A stretch of DNA of 64,000 nt, from the NCBI GenBank assembly GCA_023259115.1, contig JAHFQW010000001.1, positions 17,929 to 81,928 on the forward strand. The letters are read 5' to 3'. Position 1 is the stretch's first letter; every line of letters begins with the position of its first letter. Below are positions 1 through 8,029 of the stretch, piece after piece. The stretch is from an archaeon (GTDB taxonomy: Archaea; Nanobdellota; Nanobdellia; Woesearchaeales; GW2011-AR9). The translations under genes were made by a program, and so were the position numbers. The notes beneath the pieces were generated by a model. That model was not told where the DNA came from. It did no database searches and worked only from the letters and a program-made list of their open reading frames with translations.

Positions 1-238
1 TCGCATAAAAAACACAAAACAAATAATTAGGAAACTCCTCTACTTTAACTCGGGTATTTGAACTAATCAAATCTTCTTGCGTTAACGGATGCAAATCAAA
101 TTCTTTACCCAAAAAATCCGCATCGTCTTTGGTAATATGCGTAATATCAATCCACAGAGGCATCATTTTACAGCTGCTAAGATTTTCAACACTACCCCTC
201 TTAACCTCTCCATCTTCAAAATAAAAAATATCAATCAT
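1..238 (-). CDS. corA: CorA-type divalent cation transporter, N-terminal part (runs off window)
   Basis: Reading leftward from the ATG at 238 gives 79 codons open to the window edge. The translation begins MIDIFYFEDGEVKRGSVEN and contains DFLGKEFDLHPLTQEDLI followed by RVKVEEFPNYLFCVFYA. That pattern (xLHPLxxEDLI, then RxKVEExxNYLFxVFY) is the typical start of the cytoplasmic funnel domain of CorA Mg2+/Co2+ channels. The membrane segments and the GMN pore motif would lie beyond base 1 and cannot be checked. The start is the first ATG of the frame. CorA-like proteins work as pentameric channels in the cytoplasmic membrane; that role is inferred from the family only. Confidence 0.72.
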   Translation of the reverse strand, partial: MIDIFYFEDGEVKRGSVENLSSCKMMPLWIDITHITKDDADFLGKEFDLHPLTQEDLISSNTRVKVEEFPNYLFCVFYA

Positions 239-334
239 TGACCTATAACATGCTAATCTCTATTATAAAGTTATGCCAAAAAAAAGTCTGTCCAGAAAGC
301 CACCATTCTAGACAGAACTCCAAAAAAGAAAAAG

Positions 335-343
335 CATTTATAC
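335..343 (+). promoter_or_regulatory. TATA box for the gene at 366
   Basis: CATTTATAC is centred 27 bases before the ATG at 366. With an archaeal start site about 26 bases after the box centre, the transcript would begin at or next to the start codon, i.e. a leaderless mRNA. No Shine-Dalgarno sequence precedes the ATG. This arrangement recurs throughout the window. Confidence 0.6.
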
Positions 344-365
344 TCCAAAATAAACATCCCACCAC

Positions 366-1118
366 ATGAAAAAAAAGACCAAACACCTAAAAAAAATAAA
401 ACAACAGAAAGTAAATACAAACATCCCCCTCCCCCCCACACAACGCCCCATCATCACAAAAATCAAATTAATCACAACAACTCTACTCCAAAATATTCCC
501 CTCTTCTGGGAAAAAATAAAATACCACAAACGCCGCAACCTGCTCTCAAAAAAAGATATTTTCAAAATATATCTCAAAATTAGAAAAGGTGACATCATTC
601 TCGCAGGCAACTTAAAAAGTCCAACAAATCTTCTCATCGCCGGAGCAGTAACTCACGCCGCCCTCTATTTAGGCAGAGGAAAAATCATCCATGCCATAGG
701 ATCTGGTGTAGAATATACTAAACTAAGACATTTTGTCAAAACCTATGACACCATCGCCTTACTTCGGCTTCCCAAAAAAATACCTCAACGTCGCCATATT
801 ATCAAAAACGCCATTCATTACGCAAAACAACAACTAGGCCAACCTTATGATAATTTCTTTCAACGTGAATCAAAACACTTCTTCTGCACAGGTCTAGTCA
901 ACACCTCATTCCAAAAAGCAGGATATAAAACAGGACTTGAAAATATCAAGCCATTTCGCTCAACTTTAAGTAAAATTGAAAAAGAATTTCTCATTGTAGA
1001 TCATTGGCTCAAACCAGCCGAATTTGTGTATGGTAACTTCTCGATCATCTTCATCTCACACAACCTCGCTTACAATGGCAAAGAAATACTCATTCGAGCC
1101 GATGCCTTGACAAAATAA
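366..1118 (+). CDS. NlpC/P60-superfamily (permuted papain-like, YiiX/DUF830 type) protein
   Basis: 250 aa. A basic Lys-rich first 70 residues precede a domain that starts KGDIILAG, followed by THAALYLGRGKIIHAIG and, after about 65 residues, FFCTGLVNTSFQKAG. The order His first (THAALY), Cys later (FFCTGL), is the circularly permuted NlpC/P60 arrangement seen in YiiX/YebB-type cysteine hydrolases. These cleave amide or thioester bonds in peptides or lipids; the substrate here is unknown. No signal peptide is evident, so it is probably cytoplasmic or membrane-associated through its basic N-terminus. It stands alone on the plus strand behind its own TATA box. An inactive relative cannot be excluded. 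Confidence 0.68.
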   Translation: MKKKTKHLKKIKQQKVNTNIPLPPTQRPIITKIKLITTTLLQNIPLFWEKIKYHKRRNLLSKKDIFKIYLKIRKGDIILAGNLKSPTNLLIAGAVTHAALYLGRGKIIHAIGSGVEYTKLRHFVKTYDTIALLRLPKKIPQRRHIIKNAIHYAKQQLGQPYDNFFQRESKHFFCTGLVNTSFQKAGYKTGLENIKPFRSTLSKIEKEFLIVDHWLKPAEFVYGNFSIIFISHNLAYNGKEILIRADALTK

Positions 1119-1169
1119 GAGAAAAGAGTGTAAAAATCAAATTTTTAAAACGAAAACCTCTATGATACC

Positions 1170-2255
1170 TCACCCTAACCTATCCAAAATATCATGTGCA
1201 TTCATTGCATTCAAATAATCAACAAACTCTCGATTCTCATCACGTAGCAACAACTTCATCCGAAGCCCATCTCGCTCTACATTTGACACTCTCGCCATCT
1301 TATCCACCAAAATCAACCCATAAGGATACCCTAAGAACAACGCATCGCAGCTATTCTGCGCTAAATACCCTAACACCTCACAACAACCTTCAAATCGAAA
1401 AATATGCCGAGATTTAGCATGCAATCGCACAAAATAAATCTGCTCATCAACATGATAACTCCAACACTCCGGCAGCGGACTCAACGCTCGCAGCAACACC
1501 ACCGGATTATTGCCACATGTAGTAAATAAGGAACAACTCTTCGCAAGCGCACACACCTTCTCACCTAAAGCTCTGCGATACTTCTCCTCAGATGGATACT
1601 TCACATCTAACGTTCCATCCAACACCACATAATCAACTCTCATTGCCATACGAGACGCCAACTTCAACTCCCCCAATCGTCGAGCCATATTCGCAACACT
1701 ACTAATAGCTGCCCTCTCCCCTCCACCATTAATTGATGTATCATGAGAACAAATCACTAAATCTTCTTCATCAACCAAACAACCACCTACCTCATCACCA
1801 CAATTATTGATATCACCATTATTAATATCACCATTAGTAATAACACCCTTATTCGCACCCTCCTCCGTAACATTATCACAAGCATTATCCCCATTATTTC
1901 CTCTCTGCATCGGAAAAATCTTGCTCTCATACCAAATATCGCCTCTCTTATACACCGCCGTTGTCAGCACATAAAACTCATGCATCTCGCTACCTATCTT
2001 CGCTGAACCTCGCATCACCTGCCCAAACACCCGAATAAAACTCAAACAGATATTTCCCCCAGATAGAATCTCCGCCTGCCCTCCATCCACATACGCAATT
2101 GTCTTCAAACCCGTCACAGTTAAACTACTAACTTGCCCAATGGGCTCAAACTTCTCCTGCACAATGGGCATAACTTTATTCTTAAACACCAAATCATCTG
2201 TTAAAAAAAAAACTTTCAACTTCTGCCGTAAATGCGCTGAGATTTGTGATAACAT
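1170..2255 (-). CDS. nurA: NurA-like 5'-3' nuclease-domain protein
   Basis: 361 aa. AYVDGGQAEILSGGN (residues 54-68) and YVVLDGTLDVKY (209-220) match the two Asp-containing motifs of NurA, the nuclease that partners HerA/Mre11-Rad50 in archaeal end resection. N-terminal helices and a C-terminal segment with HVDEQIYFVRLHAKS also fit. No HerA gene is in the window. Between the two motifs lies an Asn/Gly/Asp-rich insert (119-158) built from NGDINNGDINN-type repeats, probably a disordered loop from an expanded triplet repeat. ATG at 2255 directly follows TTATTAGGGG; the upstream TATTTATT may be its TATA. Family assignment rests on motifs only. Confidence 0.55.
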   Translation of the reverse strand: MLSQISAHLRQKLKVFFLTDDLVFKNKVMPIVQEKFEPIGQVSSLTVTGLKTIAYVDGGQAEILSGGNICLSFIRVFGQVMRGSAKIGSEMHEFYVLTTAVYKRGDIWYESKIFPMQRGNNGDNACDNVTEEGANKGVITNGDINNGDINNCGDEVGGCLVDEEDLVICSHDTSINGGGERAAISSVANMARRLGELKLASRMAMRVDYVVLDGTLDVKYPSEEKYRRALGEKVCALAKSCSLFTTCGNNPVVLLRALSPLPECWSYHVDEQIYFVRLHAKSRHIFRFEGCCEVLGYLAQNSCDALFLGYPYGLILVDKMARVSNVERDGLRMKLLLRDENREFVDYLNAMNAHDILDRLG

Positions 2256-2297
2256 CCCCTAATAAATAAAAATGCTAGTTAAATAACTTTTGTTTGA

Positions 2298-2439
2298 AAG
2301 TAAACAGGCTAATATGAAACCCTCCCGCTCACTTGCTCTAATCAATGTAAATTTGAATGGAGCACCGAGTGTTGTCTAACGAGACACCAGACTAGTTCGC
2401 TGGCCCTTTGGCGAGGGTTTCATATTAGCCAAGTAAACA
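2298..2439. mobile_element. Short palindromic (MITE-like) element with target-site duplication
   Basis: Bases 2307-2324 (GGCTAATATGAAACCCTC) and 2413-2430 (its exact reverse complement) form a perfect 18-bp terminal inverted repeat around an 88-base centre. The element is flanked on both sides by the same 9 bp, AAGTAAACA (2298-2306 and 2431-2439), outside the inverted repeat. That is the signature of a transposed, non-autonomous element with a 9-bp duplication. The centre carries no ORF but can fold into small hairpins (GCTCT..GGAGC, TGTCT AACG AGACA, CCAG..CTGG), so a structured RNA gene is the alternative reading. It sits between the divergent promoters of the NurA-like gene and the zinc-ribbon gene. 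Confidence 0.6.
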
Positions 2440-2444
2440 CATAC

Positions 2445-2453
2445 ATTTATAAC
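2445..2453 (+). promoter_or_regulatory. TATA box for the zinc-ribbon gene
   Basis: ATTTATAAC lies just right of the palindromic element, about 68 bases before the ATG at 2517. A start site near 2475 would give a roughly 40-base leader that carries the strong ribosome-binding site AGGAGG at 2504-2509, so this gene is not leaderless. Confidence 0.5.
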
Positions 2454-2516
2454 TAAACCTCCATATTACAGAACATAACATTTTCTCAAAGAGATAGATG
2501 TCTAGGAGGCGCCATA

Positions 2517-2639
2517 ATGCCAAAAATGCAATTAAAACATAAATGTAAAATATGTAAACAAGAATGGATTCTAGTCAAAGCACGTGAACCTATTATCTGC
2601 ACAAAATGTAAAGATCGCAGAAAACAATACACGAATTAA
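2517..2639 (+). CDS. 40-aa zinc-ribbon protein
   Basis: A 40-residue ORF, too short for most gene callers, begins MPKMQLKHKCKICKQEW and ends CTKCKDRRKQYTN. Two CxxC knuckles (CKIC and CTKC) 18 residues apart would bind one zinc ion; basic residues surround them, which suggests nucleic-acid or ribosome binding. A perfect Shine-Dalgarno, AGGAGG (2504-2509), stands 7 bases before the ATG, with a TATA box further upstream. Small zinc ribbons of this size are common in archaea, many of them without known function. Confidence comes from the RBS, the knuckles and the clean termination. Confidence 0.72.
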   Translation: MPKMQLKHKCKICKQEWILVKAREPIICTKCKDRRKQYTN

Positions 2640-2707
2640 AAAACTAATTAATGAGAAATAATTTTTCTACAGATTTCACACACACCCAAAAAATAGAACC
2701 TAAAGGA

Positions 2708-3754
2708 CTACTTTATCGCTCTCAGAGAATACCATTTTCCATTCGTTACTCTTCCATTATTTAATAGAATCTCCGCTGATTTTTGCCACACCAAATCTAG
2801 ATGAAAACGTTCACGCCTAAAATATTGTTCTATATCCAAATCAGACTCAAAAGGGTAAAAATGATCATGATTTGCAAAAGTCTGCATACAACTCATCAAA
2901 TCTCTTCTTGCGTTACTCATTTCCCCTTTATAAGAATTCACAAGACTAAGAAAATAGGGTAAGAGATTAGGTTTCACATTAGAATTAACACATAACTCTT
3001 CATCCACAAAATGTGCTCCATGTTTTAATCCACGCTGAATCTTGCATATCACTTCAGACTTATCATAGGAGCGAATATGCGTAAAAAAAAGATGCGTTGC
3101 CACCATATCCCATATATTTTCATCAATACCTAATCTATGAAGAATATTTCCCTGCCTATATTCAATTTTCACTCCATATAATTCATTTCCACAATACTTC
3201 TGTGCAATCTCCAGAGGGTTCTCATTAAAATCAAATGCACAAATCGTTGGATTTTTTACATCTGCCACATGGAGCATAGCTGCTAGATTTTCCAGTGAAT
3301 AAATCGTTGAAAAACCTAACAACAAAACTCTAGGATTTTCAATCAATTTATCATGTAAATCAGTAATAGCTCTCTTAAAAATCGCTGTACCCCCTGGATA
3401 ACCCAGCGTACTTGCACCTCTCTGTAACGTATAATACACCAACGCCGCCCTATGATACGCATCTTTACCAACTAACGCCCCATCTGCCATTTGCAATGCC
3501 CCCTGCTGTCGCAACAAACTCAAAGAGGATTGAACTTGTTCAGCTTGTGAAGAAGAAAAACGATGAGATAACAATGCCAGTTCTTTTTGTAAATCAACTG
3601 ATTTATAAAAATCTTGGAATCTTCCTCTGTGAAAATCCACCTCCACATCACTAGCCATTCTCCTCAAATCGTCTTGCGAACTCAACTGCTCATACGTTCT
3701 ACCATTAAATACAACAGCATTCTCTAACCGCACCGGAAATGTATCTGTACCCAT
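2708..3754 (-). CDS. Class I SAM-dependent methyltransferase-like protein
   Basis: 348 aa. After about 130 helical residues comes a Rossmann-like core: RVLLLGFSTIYSLENLAAML (motif I position, although GFST lacks the classical GxGxG), ICAFDFNENPLEIAQKY (acidic end of strand 2), EYRQGNILHRL, and DMVATHLFFTHI before GLKHGAHFVDEE. This order is that of small-molecule methyltransferases. The substrate is unknown. The ATG at 3754 is preceded by GAGGGTGG, a good ribosome-binding site. It is divergent from the PLP enzyme at 3853 and ends close to the zinc-ribbon gene. The degenerate glycine motif leaves open that it binds SAM weakly or not at all. Confidence 0.6.
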   Translation of the reverse strand: MGTDTFPVRLENAVVFNGRTYEQLSSQDDLRRMASDVEVDFHRGRFQDFYKSVDLQKELALLSHRFSSSQAEQVQSSLSLLRQQGALQMADGALVGKDAYHRAALVYYTLQRGASTLGYPGGTAIFKRAITDLHDKLIENPRVLLLGFSTIYSLENLAAMLHVADVKNPTICAFDFNENPLEIAQKYCGNELYGVKIEYRQGNILHRLGIDENIWDMVATHLFFTHIRSYDKSEVICKIQRGLKHGAHFVDEELCVNSNVKPNLLPYFLSLVNSYKGEMSNARRDLMSCMQTFANHDHFYPFESDLDIEQYFRRERFHLDLVWQKSAEILLNNGRVTNGKWYSLRAIK

Positions 3755-3852
3755 AAACCACCCTCAGAAATCACCTCTTTATTAATCTGATTAGACATTA
3801 TTCACTACTTTAATTGAATAAAGCTTATAAACTAATTTTGTAAACCCTAATT

Positions 3853-5175
3853 ATGTTGCCAGAAGACTCCCGTAACTTTGTTGTAAATGAATGGTTTAAT
3901 TCTCATTGGCAAAGGTATAAACAACATATTCTCATCAGCCCTGATTCTTTTGAAAAAAACTATACTACCCAATATACACCACAATATACTCCACAACAAA
4001 GCAATACACAATCCCAAAATCGCCTAGAAGCCAAACGAAATCATATCAGTAAACCATTTCAAAGCGTCGGGCAATTAGGTGATACGCTCAAAGATATATC
4101 CTCTTCAGATTATTATTTCCGTTATGGCAGTAGCATTGAAAGAGAATTACGCCGTACCCTCACTCATCTCGAAGTTGGATATGCCCAAAATAACCAAGAT
4201 CATCTTGACACAACTATCCATAATTCTGGTATGAGCGCCATTTCCAGTTTAGTTTTAGCCTTACGAAAAAAAATTCCCAACGCCCAAGATCTTAAATTTA
4301 TGGTTGGAGCAAATTCCTATCAAGACACCAAAAATTTCTTTGAATACATTGTTCCGACACTTGGATTTGGCCCATCCATTTTTGTTGAGGTAAATAACCT
4401 TGAAAGCATCAGCACCCCTCTGATGTACAACCCAAATAAAATTATCGCTTTTATCTGTGAAAACCTAAGCAGCCCGTACATGGAATATACCAACATAAGA
4501 CAACTAACAACCCTCGTACAATCATATAACGTACCCCTAATTATCGACGCCACCCTTCTTCCTGCATTTCTCCAGCAGCCTTTTCGTCTTGGTGCTGATA
4601 TCGTTATTCGCAGCATGACCAAATACGAAAGCGGACAAGGTGACATCAAAGCTGGCTCTCTTACAGGTCCAAAACAAGTAATACAAGAGATACGTCAAAT
4701 GCAGCGCTACGTTGATACCCTTCCATCAATAACCGAACTAATCTCCTTTCAAGAGCGACTGACAACCCTCCCAGAACGACTACATCAACATCTCGACAAC
4801 CTTCAAGAAATGAAAAAATTTCTAGAAACCCATCCGCTCATCGAACGCACCTACTACCCCATGCCTCTCGAATCTGTTCGCTACGCTCAACCAGGAGGCA
4901 TGCTAAGCTTCCAGTTTAAAGGAACACCCCAAGAAAAAGAAACACGAGAAAAAAACTTAATGCAACAGCTCATTAACCACAACCATTACCCCATCTCTTA
5001 TGAAGTGAGTTTTGGCTCCCAAAAATGGTCCATGCTCGGTTTATCAACATTAGGAATAACATCTATAACCCAACCAAATCATTATCCCCCAGGTTTAGTA
5101 CGAGTAGCTATAGGAAGAGAGCCATCAGCCTCACAAGTAATTTCATTTCTTGAGAAAATACTCAGAGAGATATAA
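3853..5175 (+). CDS. PLP-dependent enzyme of the Cys/Met metabolism (trans-sulfuration) family
   Basis: 440 aa. SMTKYESGQGDIKAGSLTG carries the PLP-binding lysine in the SxTKYxxGxxD motif of cystathionine gamma-synthase, gamma-lyase and methionine gamma-lyase. PLIIDATLLPAFLQQPFRLGADI supplies the Asp that contacts the pyridine nitrogen; NSGMSAISSLVLAL is the phosphate-binding region. The family makes or breaks C-S bonds in cysteine, homocysteine and methionine; which reaction occurs here cannot be read from sequence. The first 80 residues are Gln/Thr/Asn-rich and unlike the family. A TATA box (CTTATAAAC, near 3825-3833) lies about 25 bases before the ATG, so the mRNA is probably leaderless. 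Confidence 0.8.
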   Translation: MLPEDSRNFVVNEWFNSHWQRYKQHILISPDSFEKNYTTQYTPQYTPQQSNTQSQNRLEAKRNHISKPFQSVGQLGDTLKDISSSDYYFRYGSSIERELRRTLTHLEVGYAQNNQDHLDTTIHNSGMSAISSLVLALRKKIPNAQDLKFMVGANSYQDTKNFFEYIVPTLGFGPSIFVEVNNLESISTPLMYNPNKIIAFICENLSSPYMEYTNIRQLTTLVQSYNVPLIIDATLLPAFLQQPFRLGADIVIRSMTKYESGQGDIKAGSLTGPKQVIQEIRQMQRYVDTLPSITELISFQERLTTLPERLHQHLDNLQEMKKFLETHPLIERTYYPMPLESVRYAQPGGMLSFQFKGTPQEKETREKNLMQQLINHNHYPISYEVSFGSQKWSMLGLSTLGITSITQPNHYPPGLVRVAIGREPSASQVISFLEKILREI

Positions 5176-5224
5176 CATTAAATGTAACGAATACCACAAA
5201 AACGTATCAAAGAAAATAAAAATA

Positions 5225-5335
5225 AGCCCCTGGCGAGATTTGAACTCGCGACCTCGTCCTCATTGTCTTTTCATTAAAAACATCTTTCCAACAAAACATA
5301 CCAAGGACGCGCTATAGCCACTAAGCCACAGGGGC
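5225..5335 (-). tRNA. tRNA-Thr(GGT) with intron
   Basis: On the minus strand the acceptor arms GCCCCTG and CAGGGGC pair, the T arm is GCGAGTTCAAATCTCGC, and the anticodon stem is CGTCC/GGACG. The loop reads TT-GGT-A then an insert of about 38 bases, then A, which places the intron at the canonical 37/38 site cut by the archaeal splicing endonuclease. The discriminator base is T, usual for archaeal tRNA-Thr. CCA is not encoded. A T-rich run follows the 3' end. Confidence 0.9.
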
Positions 5336-5422
5336 AATTAGTGAATAAAAATTATACATTGTTTAAAAACTTAACCTTTTCAATTTTTATTGGCAACACT
5401 ATCTAAAAAAAGAAAAAATGAG

Positions 5423-5547
5423 TGCCGGGGAAGGGATTTGAACCCTCGAACCCACTAAGAGACAGGATATCTTCTCTTCTGCACAAACAGAAGTGTCTTT
5501 CTGGGTACTTAAGTCCTGCGCATTTGGCCAAGCTTTGCTACCCCGGC
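5423..5547 (-). tRNA. tRNA-Leu(TAA) with intron
   Basis: Minus-strand acceptor arms GCCGGGG and CCCCGGC pair; the T arm is GAGGGTTCAAATCCCTT and the long variable arm marks a class II tRNA. The anticodon stem CAGGA/TCCTG encloses CT-TAA-G, an insert of about 39 bases, then A: anticodon TAA with an intron at 37/38. The discriminator is A, as for tRNA-Leu. CCA is not encoded. TTTTTTC followed by more T bases downstream is a likely terminator. It is oriented like the tRNA-Thr gene, 87 bases upstream of it. Confidence 0.9.
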
Positions 5548-5625
5548 AAGATATCCTCTCATGAAAGAACCTCGTTTAAAAACCTTTTCTTTCTAATTGA
5601 GAATTTTAACTCATCCCCTTGGAAA

Positions 5626-6438
5626 TTAACACAATTTTCTCAACTTTTCCACCAGCAGCTCATGATACACCCCATTACTCACCAAAATTCCATTATTAAA
5701 ATTAGGATCAGACACATTATACTTCAACATCTTCCCCTCTAAATCAGTTATTCGACCGCCCGCTTCCCGTAAAATAACCTCCACCGCACAACTATCCCAC
5801 GCATTACACTTATTACCCAATTTAACATACACATCTCCTCTTCCTTCCACAACTGCCAACACTTTTGCCGTAAAACTTCCTATCGGTCCATATCGCGCTG
5901 ACAAATCTAAACCAGAATAGAAGCGTTCCATCTCACTAAAAGAATGTGAACCCAAAACACCTACCAAATCAGCACCCGCCCGAGAACTCACTGCAAGAGG
6001 ATACTCCACCCCTGCAGAAATATCTCTTAATTTAGCACCCTTTGTAGATGAACCGTAAAAAAGTTTACTATATGCTGGTTGATAGACAACCCCTAGTTGA
6101 GGAACATTATCGCAAGCCACAAACCCAACCGAAATTCCATACTCTTTTTCCCCTGCAAGATACCCGCGTGTTCCATCTATTGGATCAACCCACCAAAAAC
6201 CTTGCGCAGAACCTCGCGAAATTGGATCATCTACCTCTTCACTAAACACCAAAAATCCCGTTCTCTCTAAAATACGTTTAATCTCTTCCCCCACCACCAC
6301 ATCAGGCTCACGAACTAAACGTGAATCAGACCGATTCAAGAGAACAGACTGATGCAAAAGAGTATTTCTCTGAATAAGACAATTCCCTCCCGCAAAAACC
6401 GCGTCCCACGCCGCATGCATCAACAAATTCTCATCCAT
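5626..6438 (-). CDS. cysQ: Inositol-monophosphatase-family phosphatase, CysQ-like
   Basis: 270 aa. The family's metal-binding motifs are complete: GFLVFSEEVDD (first Glu), WWVDPIDGTRGYLAG (DPIDGT) and CNAWDSCAVEVILREAGG (WDxxxxxxIxxxAGG). Length and the SEE/DPIDGTR-xF/Y pattern resemble 3'(2'),5'-bisphosphate nucleotidases, which recycle PAP from sulfur assimilation, more than inositol monophosphatases, but substrate choice in this family cannot be settled by eye. Mg2+-dependent, cytoplasmic. The ATG at 6438 follows GGTTGATG, a partial ribosome-binding site; the gene lies 31 bases downstream of the APH-like kinase gene, possibly co-transcribed. A sulfur-metabolism type PLP gene lies nearby. 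Confidence 0.78.
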   Translation of the reverse strand: MDENLLMHAAWDAVFAGGNCLIQRNTLLHQSVLLNRSDSRLVREPDVVVGEEIKRILERTGFLVFSEEVDDPISRGSAQGFWWVDPIDGTRGYLAGEKEYGISVGFVACDNVPQLGVVYQPAYSKLFYGSSTKGAKLRDISAGVEYPLAVSSRAGADLVGVLGSHSFSEMERFYSGLDLSARYGPIGSFTAKVLAVVEGRGDVYVKLGNKCNAWDSCAVEVILREAGGRITDLEGKMLKYNVSDPNFNNGILVSNGVYHELLVEKLRKLC

Positions 6439-6469
6439 ATTTCATCAACCAAATATTTTTCAAAACAAA

Positions 6470-7981
6470 TTAGCCCCTCCCTAATACCTCGGCACCTTTA
6501 CCACGATAGCGTTCTAATGGAGGCATAATATAGGTACTATGAATCAAATGACGTACCATTTCCAAAAATTCATTTAACTTCTCTTTTCTCGCTTTGTGCG
6601 CCCCAGAAAGCAAAGCATTACCATCACCAATTGTATAGAAAGGAATTGTTTCCTCTAAACTAATAATTCTATCATACTTAAAACGTACATCCCTCTCTTT
6701 GGTAGAAGAATACCCCTCAAATGCCGGATGTCCCTCTGTAAATCTCTCTACATCAGCGGATTCATAATCCATATTCCGTGACGCAATGCGAATTGACTGC
6801 ATAACCCGAGTCGCAATACACCCTGCCAAAAAATCAGGAAACGAAGGATAAGCTTTTTTCACACCCTCCTGCTTATTCCAAAAATATTCCACTAACCTCG
6901 GCACCCTACTCTCGCGAGGATTACTATACAAATTAAATAACGCCAAAGAAACATCAATATGGGGATACCCCACTCGACACTCATTAAAATCAAGAATTGT
7001 TCCTAACTTTTCTGGATCATACAATACATTATGGGGTCCAAAATCACCATGCACAATACGTAATTTTTTTTGTTCTAACTGCTCAACCAGCGATAACGCT
7101 CGCAATTTCCCGCTCCCATTATCTTCACCAGAAACAATTTCCCCATACAATCCTTTAAATTTCTCAACAAAATCATGAAAATCAATATTCTTAGAGAGTA
7201 AATACTTTTTAATTTCTTTTTTTGCCACATTCCATAACGCTTTACGCTCATCCGGATTTTTGGGAATATTACCCACGCCATAAAACTCGGGGTGGCCCAG
7301 TTTAAATTCCTCACTGCCACCATACACTAACTTTAATAAATAATGGCGCAAACGTGTATCCTCTTCTTCTAAAGAACGTAACCCAATACCAGAAGAAAGA
7401 ACACTATATCTACGTAAAGTATACTCTGTTTTTTTCTCATGAATCAACGCTCTTGTCGCTTTAGCGCTCAAGTCCTCTGTTTGATTATAGAACTCCACCA
7501 AATGCTCTAAGAGACGTTCTCGAAGCGTATTCTTTTTAACCTCTTTATCACGAGGTGACAATCGTTCTGATAATTCTTCCGAAAGCGCTTTCTTATCCAC
7601 ATCCAATAATTTTTTACTAAACGCCTCCCCTTCCACATAATCCATAATAATCACTAAATGCTCCGGCATAATTCCTAATAGGGGAGGAACAATCTTAGAA
7701 TTACACAGAACCTCTAATAATCCTGTCTCTTTAAAAAAATAAGACCGATCCGGCCTCGAATTATAGCTTGAACCAGAAAGAACCGTGAGTAAATTACTCT
7801 GCTTTCCTCTTTTATCTAAAGCCGGCTGAGGTGACCAAGAAGCTGAATATGACTTTAAAACAACCTCTTTATCTAAAACTGTGTCCCACATAGCATAAAC
7901 AACTGAAGTAGAAGAACGTGACAAAAGTCTAGGTTTAATTAATCTATCTTCTAAGAGGCGTGGATTCCAGCGTTCTACCAT
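6470..7981 (-). CDS. Aminoglycoside phosphotransferase/choline-kinase-like protein
   Basis: About 503 aa. LRIVHGDFGPHNVLYDPE (HGDxxxxN catalytic loop) and TILDFNECRVGYPHIDVSLALF (metal-binding DFxxxxxG..DVA-type segment) define an APH/choline-kinase-like fold. The N-lobe has VVYAMWDTVLDKEVVLKSYS, with VLKSY as the likely ATP-binding lysine. It should phosphorylate a small hydroxyl compound or protein; the target is unknown. A helical, charged insert of about 150 residues lies before the catalytic loop. The ATG at 7981 is preferred to an upstream TTG at 7993, because TTTATAAATATG lies about 26 bases before it and because the family-like sequence starts at MVERWNPR. Confidence 0.68.
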   Translation of the reverse strand: MVERWNPRLLEDRLIKPRLLSRSSTSVVYAMWDTVLDKEVVLKSYSASWSPQPALDKRGKQSNLLTVLSGSSYNSRPDRSYFFKETGLLEVLCNSKIVPPLLGIMPEHLVIIMDYVEGEAFSKKLLDVDKKALSEELSERLSPRDKEVKKNTLRERLLEHLVEFYNQTEDLSAKATRALIHEKKTEYTLRRYSVLSSGIGLRSLEEEDTRLRHYLLKLVYGGSEEFKLGHPEFYGVGNIPKNPDERKALWNVAKKEIKKYLLSKNIDFHDFVEKFKGLYGEIVSGEDNGSGKLRALSLVEQLEQKKLRIVHGDFGPHNVLYDPEKLGTILDFNECRVGYPHIDVSLALFNLYSNPRESRVPRLVEYFWNKQEGVKKAYPSFPDFLAGCIATRVMQSIRIASRNMDYESADVERFTEGHPAFEGYSSTKERDVRFKYDRIISLEETIPFYTIGDGNALLSGAHKARKEKLNEFLEMVRHLIHSTYIMPPLERYRGKGAEVLGRG

Positions 7982-8029
7982 ATTCCTCCTCAAAAGCGAG
8001 CATATTTATAAACCTTTTGAGAGTAATTA

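Noticed and set aside
338-637. 99-aa minus-strand ORF rich in Phe and Trp
   Set aside because: Antisense of the NlpC/P60-like gene, whose promoter and motifs are clear.
5422-5742. Plus-strand ORF starting MPGKGFEPSNPLRDR
   Set aside because: It is the well-known false ORF read through the antisense of a class II tRNA; the tRNA-Leu gene explains the first part.
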